From: Vulcanimicrobium alpinum
GTDB taxonomy: Bacteria > Vulcanimicrobiota > Vulcanimicrobiia > Vulcanimicrobiales > Vulcanimicrobiaceae
Direction of reading: 5' to 3'
DNA: 64,000 nucleotides
Assembly (NCBI RefSeq): GCF_027923555.1
Contig: NZ_AP025523.1
Coordinates: forward strand, 3,290,484-3,354,483
Numbering within the stretch: position 1 is the first letter of the stretch; each line of letters starts with the position of its first letter. This document shows positions 17,169 through 24,976 of this stretch, piece by piece. The notes under the pieces are model-generated. The model ran no database searches. It saw nothing but the letters and a program-made list of their open reading frames with translations, and was not told where the DNA came from. The position numbers and the translations under genes were made by a program.

Positions 17169-18242
17169 TTAGATCGATCCCTGCTCGATGAGCGCGAGGC
17201 CGCGCTCGGTGAGCTGATTCACCGCGCTGCCGAAATTGCGGAACCGCTCGTCGTGCGTCTGTCCGCGCACGTAGCGGATATAGATCTGCTGCAGGATCAC
17301 CGCGTAGCGGAAGACGCTGAACACGACATACCAATGCAGGTCGTCGATTTCCGCACCGCTCGCGCGCGCATAGCGGTCGGCAGCTTCGCGCCGCGTCGGA
17401 AACCCGTCGAGCCAGGTCGGCATGCGGCCGTGAATCCAGCCGGGCGGATCGGTGTTCTCCGCCCACAGCGCGAGCAGATAGCCCAGATCCATCAGCGGTT
17501 CACCGCGCGTGCACATATCCCAATCGAGCACCGCGACCGTGCGCGCGGGATTCGCCGCGTCGCGCAGCGTGTTGTCGAGCTTGTAGTCGTTGTGCAGCAG
17601 CGCGACGCGGCGCTGACGCGGCATCGTCTGACGCAGCCAGCCGGTGAACGGTTCGGCCGGACCGACGTCGGCGGTGAGCGCCTTGTACCAGCGGTCGATC
17701 CAGCCGTTGAGCTGGCGCTCGACGAAGCCTTCGGGTTTGCCGAGCTCGCCCAGGCCGACGCTCGCGGGATCGACGGCGTGCAGCGCGGCAAGGTCGTCGA
17801 CGAGCGACTCGCCGATGCCCCGCAGCACGTCCGGGCGATGCGCCCAGGGTTCGGGGATCGTTTCGCGCAGGCCGATGCCGTGACGGCGCTCCATCACGAA
17901 AAAGTCCGCGCCGATGATCGCGTGATCGGTGCACAGCAGAAAGCTGCGCGGCGCGAGCGGGTAGCCGCGCCAGAGCGTCGAGAGCACGCGATGTTCACGC
18001 CGCATGTCGTGCGCGCCGGCCGGCACCGGTCCCAGCGGCGGCCGCCGCAGGACGAACTCGCGCTCGCCGAAGCGCATCAGATACGTCAGGTTGGCGTGGC
18101 CGCCGCCGAACTGGCGCACCGCGAGCGGCCCCTCGGCGCCCTCGAGATGCGCGCGCAGGTACGGTTCGAGCCGCGTCGTGTCGAGCTGCTCTTCGCTGCG
18201 GATCTCGATCGTTTCGGGATCGGCGGGGAGGCCCGCGCTCAT
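17169..18242 (-). CDS. Aminoglycoside-phosphotransferase-fold kinase (ACAD10/11 APH-like)
   Basis: A 357-residue APH-fold kinase. The ATP-binding start GGGHANLTYLMRFGEREFVL leads into the catalytic loop LLHNDYKLDN (near residue 217) and the metal-binding LDWDMCTRGEPLMDLGYLLA (near 240). The sequence type is that of the APH domain fused to acyl-CoA dehydrogenase in eukaryotic ACAD10/11 and of bacterial 4-hydroxyacyl-CoA kinases such as LvaA of levulinate catabolism. It would phosphorylate the 4-hydroxyl of an acyl-CoA. Its ATG overlaps the histidine phosphatase stop (ATGA) and the dehydrogenase lies just before that, which supports the pairing. Antibiotic resistance is unlikely. Confidence 0.85.
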   Translation of the reverse strand: MSAGLPADPETIEIRSEEQLDTTRLEPYLRAHLEGAEGPLAVRQFGGGHANLTYLMRFGEREFVLRRPPLGPVPAGAHDMRREHRVLSTLWRGYPLAPRSFLLCTDHAIIGADFFVMERRHGIGLRETIPEPWAHRPDVLRGIGESLVDDLAALHAVDPASVGLGELGKPEGFVERQLNGWIDRWYKALTADVGPAEPFTGWLRQTMPRQRRVALLHNDYKLDNTLRDAANPARTVAVLDWDMCTRGEPLMDLGYLLALWAENTDPPGWIHGRMPTWLDGFPTRREAADRYARASGAEIDDLHWYVVFSVFRYAVILQQIYIRYVRGQTHDERFRNFGSAVNQLTERGLALIEQGSI

Positions 18243-18922
18243 CGGCGGCCCCGCGACGCCACCGCGGTGAGATGACCGGTTTCGTTCGCGCTCATCAAGA
18301 GACGGCGGCCGCCGCCGATGCGCACGACGGAGACCGATGCGTTCGCAAGCGGGAAGACGAAGTCGTGCGCCGTCTCGGCGATCGCGCCGAGCGCGGCGTT
18401 GATCGCGCCCGCGTGCGAGACGACGGCGACGCGCTCGCCTGGATGACGCGCCGCGATTGCATCGAGCGCGCGCAGCATCCGGCCGCGCACTTCGTGCGAG
18501 GGTTCTGTGCCGGGGATCCCCGTCCACGAACCGTCGCGCATCGCGACGGTCGCGAGCCATTCGAGCCGCGCGCGCAGCGACATCGCGGTGCCGTTGTCGA
18601 CCTCGCCGATCGCGATCTCGCGCACCTCGGGCTCCTCGTGCACGGGGACGCCGGTGACCGCGGCGATCGCGTCGGCGGTCTGGCGCGCGCGCCGGATCGG
18701 GCTCGCGTACACGGCGCGCACGTCGAGATCGCCGAAACGCTCGGCGACCGCGGCCGCCTGCGCGCGCCCGCGTTCGCTCAACGGGTGCGCTTCGTAGTCG
18801 TCGTAGATCGCGAACGTCTCTTCGGATTCCGGAACCGCATCGGCGTGGCGGACGACGTGCAGTTCCGCGGCGCCGCGCTTCAGGCTCAAGCCGAGCGCGT
18901 CGAGCGGATCGCTGCGGCTCAC
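18239..18922 (-). CDS. Histidine phosphatase (phosphoglycerate mutase-like)
   Basis: A 227-residue branch 1 histidine phosphatase. The N-terminal catalytic His is in [13 protein letters not shown], followed by [11 protein letters not shown], the second Arg in [15 protein letters not shown], and the C-terminal His in [14 protein letters not shown]. Substrate cannot be told from sequence. It starts at a GTG overlapping the stop of the acyl-CoA dehydrogenase and ends overlapping the kinase start, so it is locked between the two halves of an ACAD10/11-like system. It might remove phosphate from a phosphoacyl-CoA or a released acid; this is inference from position. Confidence 0.85.
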   Translation of the reverse strand: MSRSDPLDALGLSLKRGAAELHVVRHADAVPESEETFAIYDDYEAHPLSERGRAQAAAVAERFGDLDVRAVYASPIRRARQTADAIAAVTGVPVHEEPEVREIAIGEVDNGTAMSLRARLEWLATVAMRDGSWTGIPGTEPSHEVRGRMLRALDAIAARHPGERVAVVSHAGAINAALGAIAETAHDFVFPLANASVSVVRIGGGRRLLMSANETGHLTAVASRGRR

Positions 18923-20118
18923 CGCGTTCCTTTCTTCAGTTCGCCCTTGGCGATCGACGCGCGATGGACTTCGTCGGGCCCGTCGGCGAGCCGAAGCGTG
19001 CGGATCAGCGCGTACGCTTCCGCAAGGAACGTGTCGGCGCTGACGCCCGCCCCGCCGAACGCCTGAATCGCGCGGTCGATCACGCGCTGCGCGACGTTCG
19101 GCGCCACGACTTTCGCCATCGCGAGCTCGTGGCGCGCCGCTTTGTTGCCGTCGCGGTCGAGCCGCTCCGCCGCATCGTAGGTCAGCAGACGCGCCTGATT
19201 GATCTCGATGCGCGAGTCGGCGATCCACTCCATGATCACGCCCTGTTCGGCGAGCGGCTTGCCGAACGCGACGCGTTCCTTCACGCGTGCGACCATCATC
19301 TCGAGCGCGCGCTCGGCCATCCCGATCGATCGCAGGCAATGATGCAGCCGCCCCGGGCCCAGACGCCCCTGGCCGATCTCGAACCCGCGCCCCTCGCCGA
19401 GCAGCAGGTTCTCCGCCGGGACGCGCGCGTTCTCGAACGCGATCTCGCAGTGTCCGTGCGGCGCTTCGTCGTAGCCGAATACCGAGAGGTTGCGCACGAT
19501 GCGCACGCCCGGCGTGTCCATCGGGATGACGAGCATCGAGTGCTGCTGATGGCGCGGCGCATCGGGGTCGGAGCGGCCCAGGAAGATGAGGACCTTGCAG
19601 CGCGGATGCGCGGCCCCGGTCGTCCACCACTTGCGGCCGTTGACGACGTACGCGTCACCGTCGCGGCGGATCTCGGCGCTGATATTCGTTGCGTCCGACG
19701 AGGCGACGTCGGGCTCGGTCATCGCAAAACCCGAACGAATCTCGGCGTTGAGGAGCGGTCGCAGCCAGCGGTCCTGCAGTTCGCGCGACGCGTAGCGCGC
19801 GAAGACCTCCATGTTGCCCGTGTCGGGCGCGCTGCAGTTGAAGACCTCCGGCGCGATGAACGAGCGGCCCATCACCTCGCACAGCGGCGCGTAGTCGCGA
19901 TTCGACAATCCGGCGCCGTACTCGGCTTCCGGCAGGAACAGATTCCACAAGCCCTGCGCGCGCGCTTTTGTCTGCAGTTCGTCCATGATCGGCGGCTGCG
20001 CGAAGGGCGTCGCGCCGCTGCGCACTTGCGAATGGTAGACGTCCTCGTTCGGATAGACCTCGGCGGCCATGAAGGCTTCGAGGCGCTCGAGCAGCGACGC
20101 GGCGGCGGTGGTCGTCAT
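18919..20118 (-). CDS. Acyl-CoA dehydrogenase, ACAD10/11 type
   Basis: A 399-residue flavin acyl-CoA dehydrogenase with [40 protein letters not shown], and the C-terminal [20 protein letters not shown] then [17 protein letters not shown]. The usual catalytic YEGTSE is LADGPDE, as in the ACAD10/11 branch. In those enzymes phosphorylated 4-hydroxyacyl-CoA is turned into an enoyl-CoA with loss of phosphate, giving entry to beta-oxidation. It lies directly upstream of the phosphatase and APH-kinase genes and overlaps the decayed TetR stop by four bases. Confidence 0.87.
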   Translation of the reverse strand: MTTTAAASLLERLEAFMAAEVYPNEDVYHSQVRSGATPFAQPPIMDELQTKARAQGLWNLFLPEAEYGAGLSNRDYAPLCEVMGRSFIAPEVFNCSAPDTGNMEVFARYASRELQDRWLRPLLNAEIRSGFAMTEPDVASSDATNISAEIRRDGDAYVVNGRKWWTTGAAHPRCKVLIFLGRSDPDAPRHQQHSMLVIPMDTPGVRIVRNLSVFGYDEAPHGHCEIAFENARVPAENLLLGEGRGFEIGQGRLGPGRLHHCLRSIGMAERALEMMVARVKERVAFGKPLAEQGVIMEWIADSRIEINQARLLTYDAAERLDRDGNKAARHELAMAKVVAPNVAQRVIDRAIQAFGGAGVSADTFLAEAYALIRTLRLADGPDEVHRASIAKGELKKGTR

Positions 20119-20810
20119 GGTTCGTTCTTTCGCTCGACGTCGCCGAATACCGCGCGTTCGACCAGCTCGACGGCGGCCCGGATCCAAGCGTCGTCGAGCA
20201 CCGCGCCTTCGAGCACCGCCTCGCGGTAGAGGCCGTCGATCATCGCCAGAATCGTGCTCGCCGTCGCGTCGGCGTCGCGTACGGGCGAAGCCGAGCCGGG
20301 TGTCGCGCTCCAGCGCGGCGGCGAGGACGCGGACGAGATCGGCGCGCCGCTCGCGGCGCTGCGTCGCGAACGCCTCGTCGCGCAAGCCGAGCAGGTCGAA
20401 CGCGCGCATCAGTGCGGGATGCTCGGAGGGCGACCGCAAGACGGCCTCGACGAGCCCGCGCAACCGCGCCCGCGCCTCGGCCCGGTTTGCCGGCACGGCC
20501 ACGAACGCCGCCTTCGGCGGTTCTCGCGGACGCGCGCCAGGGCGGCATCGAGCGCAGCACGCTTGTCGCGGAAGGGGCGGTAAAACATTCCGTGCGCGCG
20601 CCCCGCTTCGGCAGCGATCGCGTCGGCCGTGACGGACGCGAAATCGCGATCCGCCAGCAAGCGCTCGAGCGCGGCGAGCAGGTGGCCTCGGGCATCGCCG
20701 GACCGGCGCGGGGCGGTGGACGCCGCCTTCGCGCGCTCGGAGGCGACCCGGCCGAGGTAGGTCCAGCGGCTGCGGCGTTTCCCGGTCTCCGGGTCGACAA
20801 CGCGTTCGAC
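20115..20810 (-). pseudogene. TetR-family regulator broken over three frames
   Basis: On the minus strand a TetR helix-turn-helix is readable ([20 protein letters not shown], then [20 protein letters not shown]), but this frame is lost near 20515. The C-terminal domain continues in a second frame ([37 protein letters not shown]) and, from about 20295, in a third ([20 protein letters not shown]) that ends with the TGA overlapping the acyl-CoA dehydrogenase start. Two indels are needed to restore it. The upstream end has no clear start codon. The gene was probably the local repressor of the dehydrogenase operon; either a pseudogene or two base-call errors. Confidence 0.7.
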
Positions 20811-21279
20811 CCGGTCTCGTCGCGCTGCGCCGCGCGCTCGACTGCCTCGTCGCGATGCCGCGCGTCGATCCGGCGCGCATCGCGTACGTCGGACATGATT
20901 TCGTCGCGATGGACGGCGCGCGGCTGCTCGCGGCCGACGACCGGGTGAAATACGCGGTGCTGATGACGCCGGCGCTCTCGTTCTGAGAGCGGTATCTGCT
21001 CGGCGAACGGCCGGCCGACCGCGCCGCGTACGTCGCGCAGATGAGCGCATTCGATCTGCCGGGCTGGCTCGCACGAGGCACGCAGCAGGCCACGCTGCCG
21101 CAGTTCGCGCGTCGCGATACGTGCGTCGCGACGGCGACGGCGAGCGCGCTGCGCAACGCCGTGCGGATCGCGACCGCACCCTGAAGTTCCACGACGCCGG
21201 ACACGACCTCGACGTCGCCGCCGCCCACAACGACCGCCGCGCCTGGATCCTCGCGCATCTCGGGCCGGCGTCACGCTAG
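20804..21279 (+). pseudogene. Decayed alpha/beta-hydrolase
   Basis: The plus strand reads [40 protein letters not shown] then VLMTPALSF, the nucleophile-elbow region of a dienelactone-hydrolase-like alpha/beta-hydrolase. A TGA interrupts it at 20984-20986. The same frame continues [28 protein letters not shown] and closes at 21182; the final block with the catalytic His ([20 protein letters not shown]) is in another frame, ending at 21277-21279. The N-terminal half of the enzyme is absent, replaced by the antisense TetR remnant. It is a truncated, stop- and frameshift-bearing relic. Confidence 0.72.
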
Positions 21280-21322
21280 CCGCCGCTGCGAGGCGCGTGA
21301 TAGACTGGCGTGAGCCTTCACG

Positions 21323-21874
21323 ATGATCGTTCCCGCGCATCCGCTCGACAACGACGACCTCGCCGCGCTGAGCGCCGCGAACCCCGGCTGGCGCGTCGAA
21401 CGCGAAGCGGACGGGTCGCTTGCGGTGAGTCCTACGTCTTATCGCAACGCGATTCGCGCGTTCGAAGCCGCCCGCCAGTTGAACGCGTGGGGTGAAGGGC
21501 GCGGCTTCGCCGCCGCGTCCGACGGCGGCATCACCCTTCCCGACACCGCGGTTCGCGCACCGGACGCGTCATGGGTTTCGTTCGACCGATGGTACGCGCT
21601 CGGCGACGCGCAGGACGACACCTTTCCGGGCGTCGTCCCCGACGTCGTGGTCGAGATCGTCTCGCGTTACGACGCCTATGCGCGTCAGCGTCAGAAAATC
21701 GCGCGCTACGTGGAGCTCGGCGCGCGGTATGCGGTGCTGATCGATCCGGAGAGGCGACGCGTCGAGGAGTTCGGATCGCCGCCGGAGGATCTGCGCCTCG
21801 ACATCACCCGCATCATCGATGCGGGTGCGCCTTCGACGGATGCCGACGACGCGGCCGACACGAACGACGCCTAG
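21323..21874 (+). CDS. Uma2-family endonuclease-fold protein (DUF820)
   Basis: A 183-residue protein of the Uma2 family, a PD-(D/E)xK nuclease fold common in cyanobacteria and other environmental bacteria. Conserved parts are the LRPDASWV-like VRAPDASWVSFDRWYAL, PDVVVEIVSRYD with the Asp and Glu of the active site, RQKIARYVELGARYAVLIDP with the catalytic Lys, and a C-terminal strand. The C-terminal 20 residues are acidic. The role of the family is not settled; members are often linked to mobile or accessory genes. It stands alone between the decayed hydrolase and the convergent nitrile hydratase-like genes. Confidence 0.85.
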   Translation: MIVPAHPLDNDDLAALSAANPGWRVEREADGSLAVSPTSYRNAIRAFEAARQLNAWGEGRGFAAASDGGITLPDTAVRAPDASWVSFDRWYALGDAQDDTFPGVVPDVVVEIVSRYDAYARQRQKIARYVELGARYAVLIDPERRRVEEFGSPPEDLRLDITRIIDAGAPSTDADDAADTNDA

Positions 21875-21876
21875 CG

Positions 21877-22470
21877 TTAGCCGGGAGCCGTCGCGACTGC
21901 GACGCCGATGAGCGCGTCGCGCGAGACCAGCGCTGCCAACGCGTCTTCGTCGAGGCCCTCGGTGCCGGCCGGCCGCTGCGGCACGACCAGATAGCGGAGC
22001 TCGGCGGTGCTGTCCCACACCCGCACTTCGACGTGCGGTTCGAGCCGCAGGCCGAACTCCGCGAGCACGGCACGCGGCTCCCGCACGACGCGCGACCGGT
22101 AAGCTTCGCTCTTGTACCAGTACGGCGACGGGCCGAGGAGCGCCAGCGGATAGCACGAGCAGAGCGTGCACACGATGACGTTGTGGACGTCGGCGGTGTT
22201 TTCGACGGCGACGAGCTTGACCGAAACCCAATGTCCCGTCTCGAGCCCGACCGCGTCGATCGCCGCGTTCGCATCGTCGAGCAGCAGCGCTTTGAACGCC
22301 GGATCGCGCCACGCCCGCGCCACCAGACGCGCGCCGTTCTGCGGCCCCGCGCCCGCCAGGAAGCGCTCGACGATCGCCGTCAGCTCGGCATCGGAGGTGA
22401 TGCCGCGGTCTTCGAGCTGCGCGACGAGCGCGTCGACGCGGCGCGCCGTCGGCGCATCATCGTGCGACAA
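21877..22470 (-). CDS. Nitrile hydratase alpha / thiocyanate hydrolase gamma-like subunit, Co-type
   Basis: A 197-residue metal subunit. The signature VIVCTLCSCYPLALLGPSP is present: the C-T-L-C-S-C claw that binds a low-spin metal through Cys and backbone amides, with Thr as in cobalt enzymes. WYKSEAYRSRVVREPR follows as in all family members. These enzymes hydrate nitriles to amides, or thiocyanate to ammonia and carbonyl sulfide. The start is TTG at 22470, overlapping the previous stop by 14 bp; no in-frame ATG/GTG is better placed. The two preceding genes encode the split beta subunit, so this is the last gene of a three-subunit enzyme. Confidence 0.85.
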   Translation of the reverse strand: MSHDDAPTARRVDALVAQLEDRGITSDAELTAIVERFLAGAGPQNGARLVARAWRDPAFKALLLDDANAAIDAVGLETGHWVSVKLVAVENTADVHNVIVCTLCSCYPLALLGPSPYWYKSEAYRSRVVREPRAVLAEFGLRLEPHVEVRVWDSTAELRYLVVPQRPAGTEGLDEDALAALVSRDALIGVAVATAPG

Positions 22471-22729
22471 GATACGACTCCCAAAGATCGGCCTGCACCG
22501 TCGCGTTCGGCTCGGCGTCGCGGCCCCAGAGCTCGCGCGCGTCGAAGCGCACGGTATAGAGCATCTCCGGCGACGGTTGTTCGCCGCGAGCGCGCAGGTC
22601 GGCCAGCGGAAACGCGCCGCGCCGCGCGATCACGACGCCCGGCTTCCCGCGCAGATAGCGGGGCAGCCGGTTGTGGCCGCTCGGATTCGCCGTGCTGGTG
22701 ACGATCGCGTCGCCGGGAGCGAAGCTCAC
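22457..22729 (-). CDS. Nitrile hydratase beta, C-terminal half as a separate subunit
   Basis: A 90-residue protein equivalent to the C-terminal SH3-like barrel of nitrile hydratase beta. It begins VSFAPGDAIVTSTANPSGHN and continues RLPRYLRGKPGVVIARRGAF, the characteristic P-G-H-x-R-x-P-x-Y-x-R-G-x-x-G block, and ends with WGRDAEPNATVQADLWESYL. It starts at a GTG overlapping the stop of the N-terminal half (GTGA). In ordinary nitrile hydratases both halves are one chain; separate chains occur in thiocyanate hydrolase and the toyocamycin-type enzyme. Confidence 0.84.
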   Translation of the reverse strand: MSFAPGDAIVTSTANPSGHNRLPRYLRGKPGVVIARRGAFPLADLRARGEQPSPEMLYTVRFDARELWGRDAEPNATVQADLWESYLVAR

Positions 22730-22989
22730 CGGATCACGCCCTTCTCGTGCAGCAGCATCTCGATCCCCGCGAACCAGCGCTCGTAGTACGAGAGGCCGTA
22801 GTAGACCGCCGGATCGATCCGTTCGACGGCATCGCGAAACTCGTCGAGGTTGTAGAGCCCGCGCTGCATCAGCGCGCGGTTGAGCGCGAAGACGCGCGCC
22901 TCCCATTCGTGATGAAATCCCGGCTCGTCGCCGTCGCGCACGATCTCGCCAAACGCGTGCATCCCGCCGACGTCGTTGAGCCGGCTCAT
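22726..22989 (-). CDS. Nitrile hydratase beta, N-terminal half as a separate subunit
   Basis: An 87-residue protein matching the N-terminal part of nitrile hydratase beta: LNDVGGMHAFGEIVRDGDEP, then FHHEWEARVFALNRAL and VYYGLSYYERWFAGIEMLLH. DVGGMHGFG is the family's opening motif. The ATG at 22989 is four bases beyond the Ku stop, so the subunit is translated from the NHEJ message. Gene order (beta-N, beta-C, alpha) is the same as that of the thiocyanate hydrolase operon. No activator/cobalt chaperone gene is seen nearby. Confidence 0.84.
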   Translation of the reverse strand: MSRLNDVGGMHAFGEIVRDGDEPGFHHEWEARVFALNRALMQRGLYNLDEFRDAVERIDPAVYYGLSYYERWFAGIEMLLHEKGVIR

Positions 22990-22993
22990 CGCG

Positions 22994-23911
22994 TTACGCC
23001 GCCGACTTCTTTCGCTTCGCCTTCGGCTTGGCGGCGTTCGCCGATTTCTTGCGCGCGGTCGCGGTCTTCTTCGCAGGCCGCTCTTCCTCGGCATCGTCCT
23101 CCGCGGCGGCGCTGCCGCCGCTCGCCCGTCGTGCTTTGGATTGTTCGAGCGAACGCTGCAGCACGTCCATCAGGTTGACGACGTTGGTCGCCGCCGGCTT
23201 GTGGATCTCCGGCGCTTCGACCGACTCGCCGGCGGCTCGCGCTTCGATCATCGCCAGCACGTCTTCGCGGTACTTGTCGTGGAACTGCTCGGGATCGAAC
23301 GCCTCGATGCTCATCGTGTCGATGAGCATCTTGGCGACCTTCTTCTCGGCCTCGGCGACGTGTTCGCTCAGGGCGGGGAAATCGAAGCTGCCCTGCGAGA
23401 CCATCTCGTCGGCGAAGTGCATCAGTTCGAGGACGAGCGCTTCGCCGTTGGGCTTCACCGCGGCGAGGTGCTCGCGCGAGCGGATCACGACCGAGGCGAT
23501 CGCGACTTTGCCGGCGTCCTTGAGCGCGTCGCGCAGGAGCGCGTAGGCGTGACGGCCCTTCTTCTCCGGCTCGAGATAGTAGGGCGTGTCGAAGTACATC
23601 GGGTTGATCTGATCGAGCTCGACGAACTGCACGATCTGCACCGACTGCGTCGCCTCGGGGCGGACGGCTTTGAGGTCGTCGTCGGTGATCGTGACGTAGC
23701 GGCCTTTCTCGTATTCGTAGCCGCGCACGAGATCCGCGTACTCGACCTTCTCACCGCACACGGTGCAGTGGCGCTCGTTGAAGATGCGCCCGTCGTCTTT
23801 CTTGTGCAGAAAGTTGAAGCGCAGATCGTTGGTGCGCACGGCCGTATAGAGCTTGACCGGGATCGTGACGAGTCCGAAGTTGATCGCGCCGGACCAGATC
23901 GCGTGAGCCAA
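22994..23911 (-). CDS. ku: Ku DNA-end-binding protein
   Basis: A 305-residue bacterial Ku. The N-terminal core MAHAIWSGAINFGLVTIPVK (translated from TTG 23911, behind AGGGGG) and the zinc-site region HCTVCGEKVEYADLVRGYEY are typical. The core beta-barrel continues to PEQFHDKYREDVLAMIEARA. The tail is Lys/Ala-rich (RKKSANAAKPKAKRKKS), like the DNA-binding tails of other soil Ku proteins. It forms a ring on broken ends and recruits LigD for non-homologous end joining. It follows the LigD polymerase gene after 82 bp and directly precedes the nitrile hydratase-like genes. Confidence 0.95.
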   Translation of the reverse strand: MAHAIWSGAINFGLVTIPVKLYTAVRTNDLRFNFLHKKDDGRIFNERHCTVCGEKVEYADLVRGYEYEKGRYVTITDDDLKAVRPEATQSVQIVQFVELDQINPMYFDTPYYLEPEKKGRHAYALLRDALKDAGKVAIASVVIRSREHLAAVKPNGEALVLELMHFADEMVSQGSFDFPALSEHVAEAEKKVAKMLIDTMSIEAFDPEQFHDKYREDVLAMIEARAAGESVEAPEIHKPAATNVVNLMDVLQRSLEQSKARRASGGSAAAEDDAEEERPAKKTATARKKSANAAKPKAKRKKSAA

Positions 23912-23993
23912 AACCGGATACCCCCTAGAGCAGGCGAGCCCGCCGGACGCGCTTCGAGCGCCCGGCGCCCCCATCCCTGGTGCTACCCGGCTC

Positions 23994-24976
23994 TCAGTGT
24001 TCCCAGACCGCGCGGGCGCGTTTAAGCGGGCTCTCCAGCGTCTGCCGCTTCCATCCCTCGGCGAGCCACGGATCCCCGTGCTCGGCGACGAGACCCGGGA
24101 CATTGCGGATCGTCCAGCGCTTCATCTCAGCGGTGGTCTCCTTCGAGCGCTTGCGCCGCATCGCGTCCACGGCATCCCATCCAAGCGGCATCGAGACCGG
24201 TGCGCCGTCGCGGGCGCGGACGCTGAACGGCGCGACGTACGTCTTCCCCTTGCCCACCTGGACCCAGTCGAGGTAGACGCGGTCGTCGGGGCGGCGGGCG
24301 ATCGCCCGTTCGAGCGTCGTGTCGTCCGGCAGCACGCGGCTCAAGCGATGCGCGACCAGTTCGGCGACGCCTTTGGCGACGTCGTAGTCGTACTTCGGCG
24401 CGAGCGGGACGACGACGTGCATCCCCATCCCGCCCGTCGTCTTCACGTAGGCGCGCAGGCCGATCTCCGCGAGCTCGTCGCGAAACGCGAGCGCGACCCG
24501 CGCGAGCCGCGCGAGCGGACAGCGCTCGCCGGGATCGAGATCGAACAGGATCACGTCGGGGACGTCGAGGGTCGGGACGTGCGAGTACCAGATGTGCAGG
24601 GTGATCGCGGCGAGGTTCGCGACCCAGGTCAGCGCGGCTTCGTCGTCGACGATCAGATACGTGACGTCGCGCGGCTGGCCGGTCGACGGCGGGATCGTCA
24701 CGCGACGAATCCAGTCCGGCGTGTAGCGAGGACGCTGCTTCTCCCAGATGCCGCGCGCGACGGCGATTCCGTCGGGGAAACGTTCCATCGTGAGCGGATT
24801 GTCCTGCAGATACGGGATGAGGACCGGCGCGCCGCGCGATAGTACGCGACCAGATCGCCTTCCGTGTAGCCGTCGCTCGGGAAGAGCACTTTGCTCTGAT
24901 TCGTCAGCGCGACGGTGCGGCCGTCGACGACCACCGAGGTCGGCGCTTCCTTCGTGCGCGCCCGCGCGGCGCTCAT
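23994..24976 (-). CDS. LigD polymerase/primase domain protein, frameshifted
   Basis: This encodes the stand-alone polymerase (AEP primase) part of LigD, which fills gaps during end joining. The N-terminus (TSVVVDGRTVALTNQSKVLF, GYTEGDLVAYY) starts at ATG 24976, overlapping the ligase stop by ATGA. Near 24838 the frame breaks; the rest (PYLQDNPLTMERFPDGIA, PDVILFDLDPGERCPLARLA with the metal-binding FDLDP, TTGGMGMHVVVPLAPKYDYD) is open in another frame to 23994. Inserting one base in the GC repeat gcgcggcgcgcc restores a full-length protein of about 327 residues. A sequencing or assembly deletion is as likely as true decay. Confidence 0.82.

Noticed and set aside
17169-18242. APH-fold kinase as an aminoglycoside resistance gene
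   Set aside because: Its sequence type and the coupled acyl-CoA dehydrogenase fit the ACAD10/11-type kinase; no resistance context.
21877-22470. Ordinary two-subunit nitrile hydratase
   Set aside because: Beta is clearly in two genes with their own starts and stops overlapping by GTGA, and no frame joins them.
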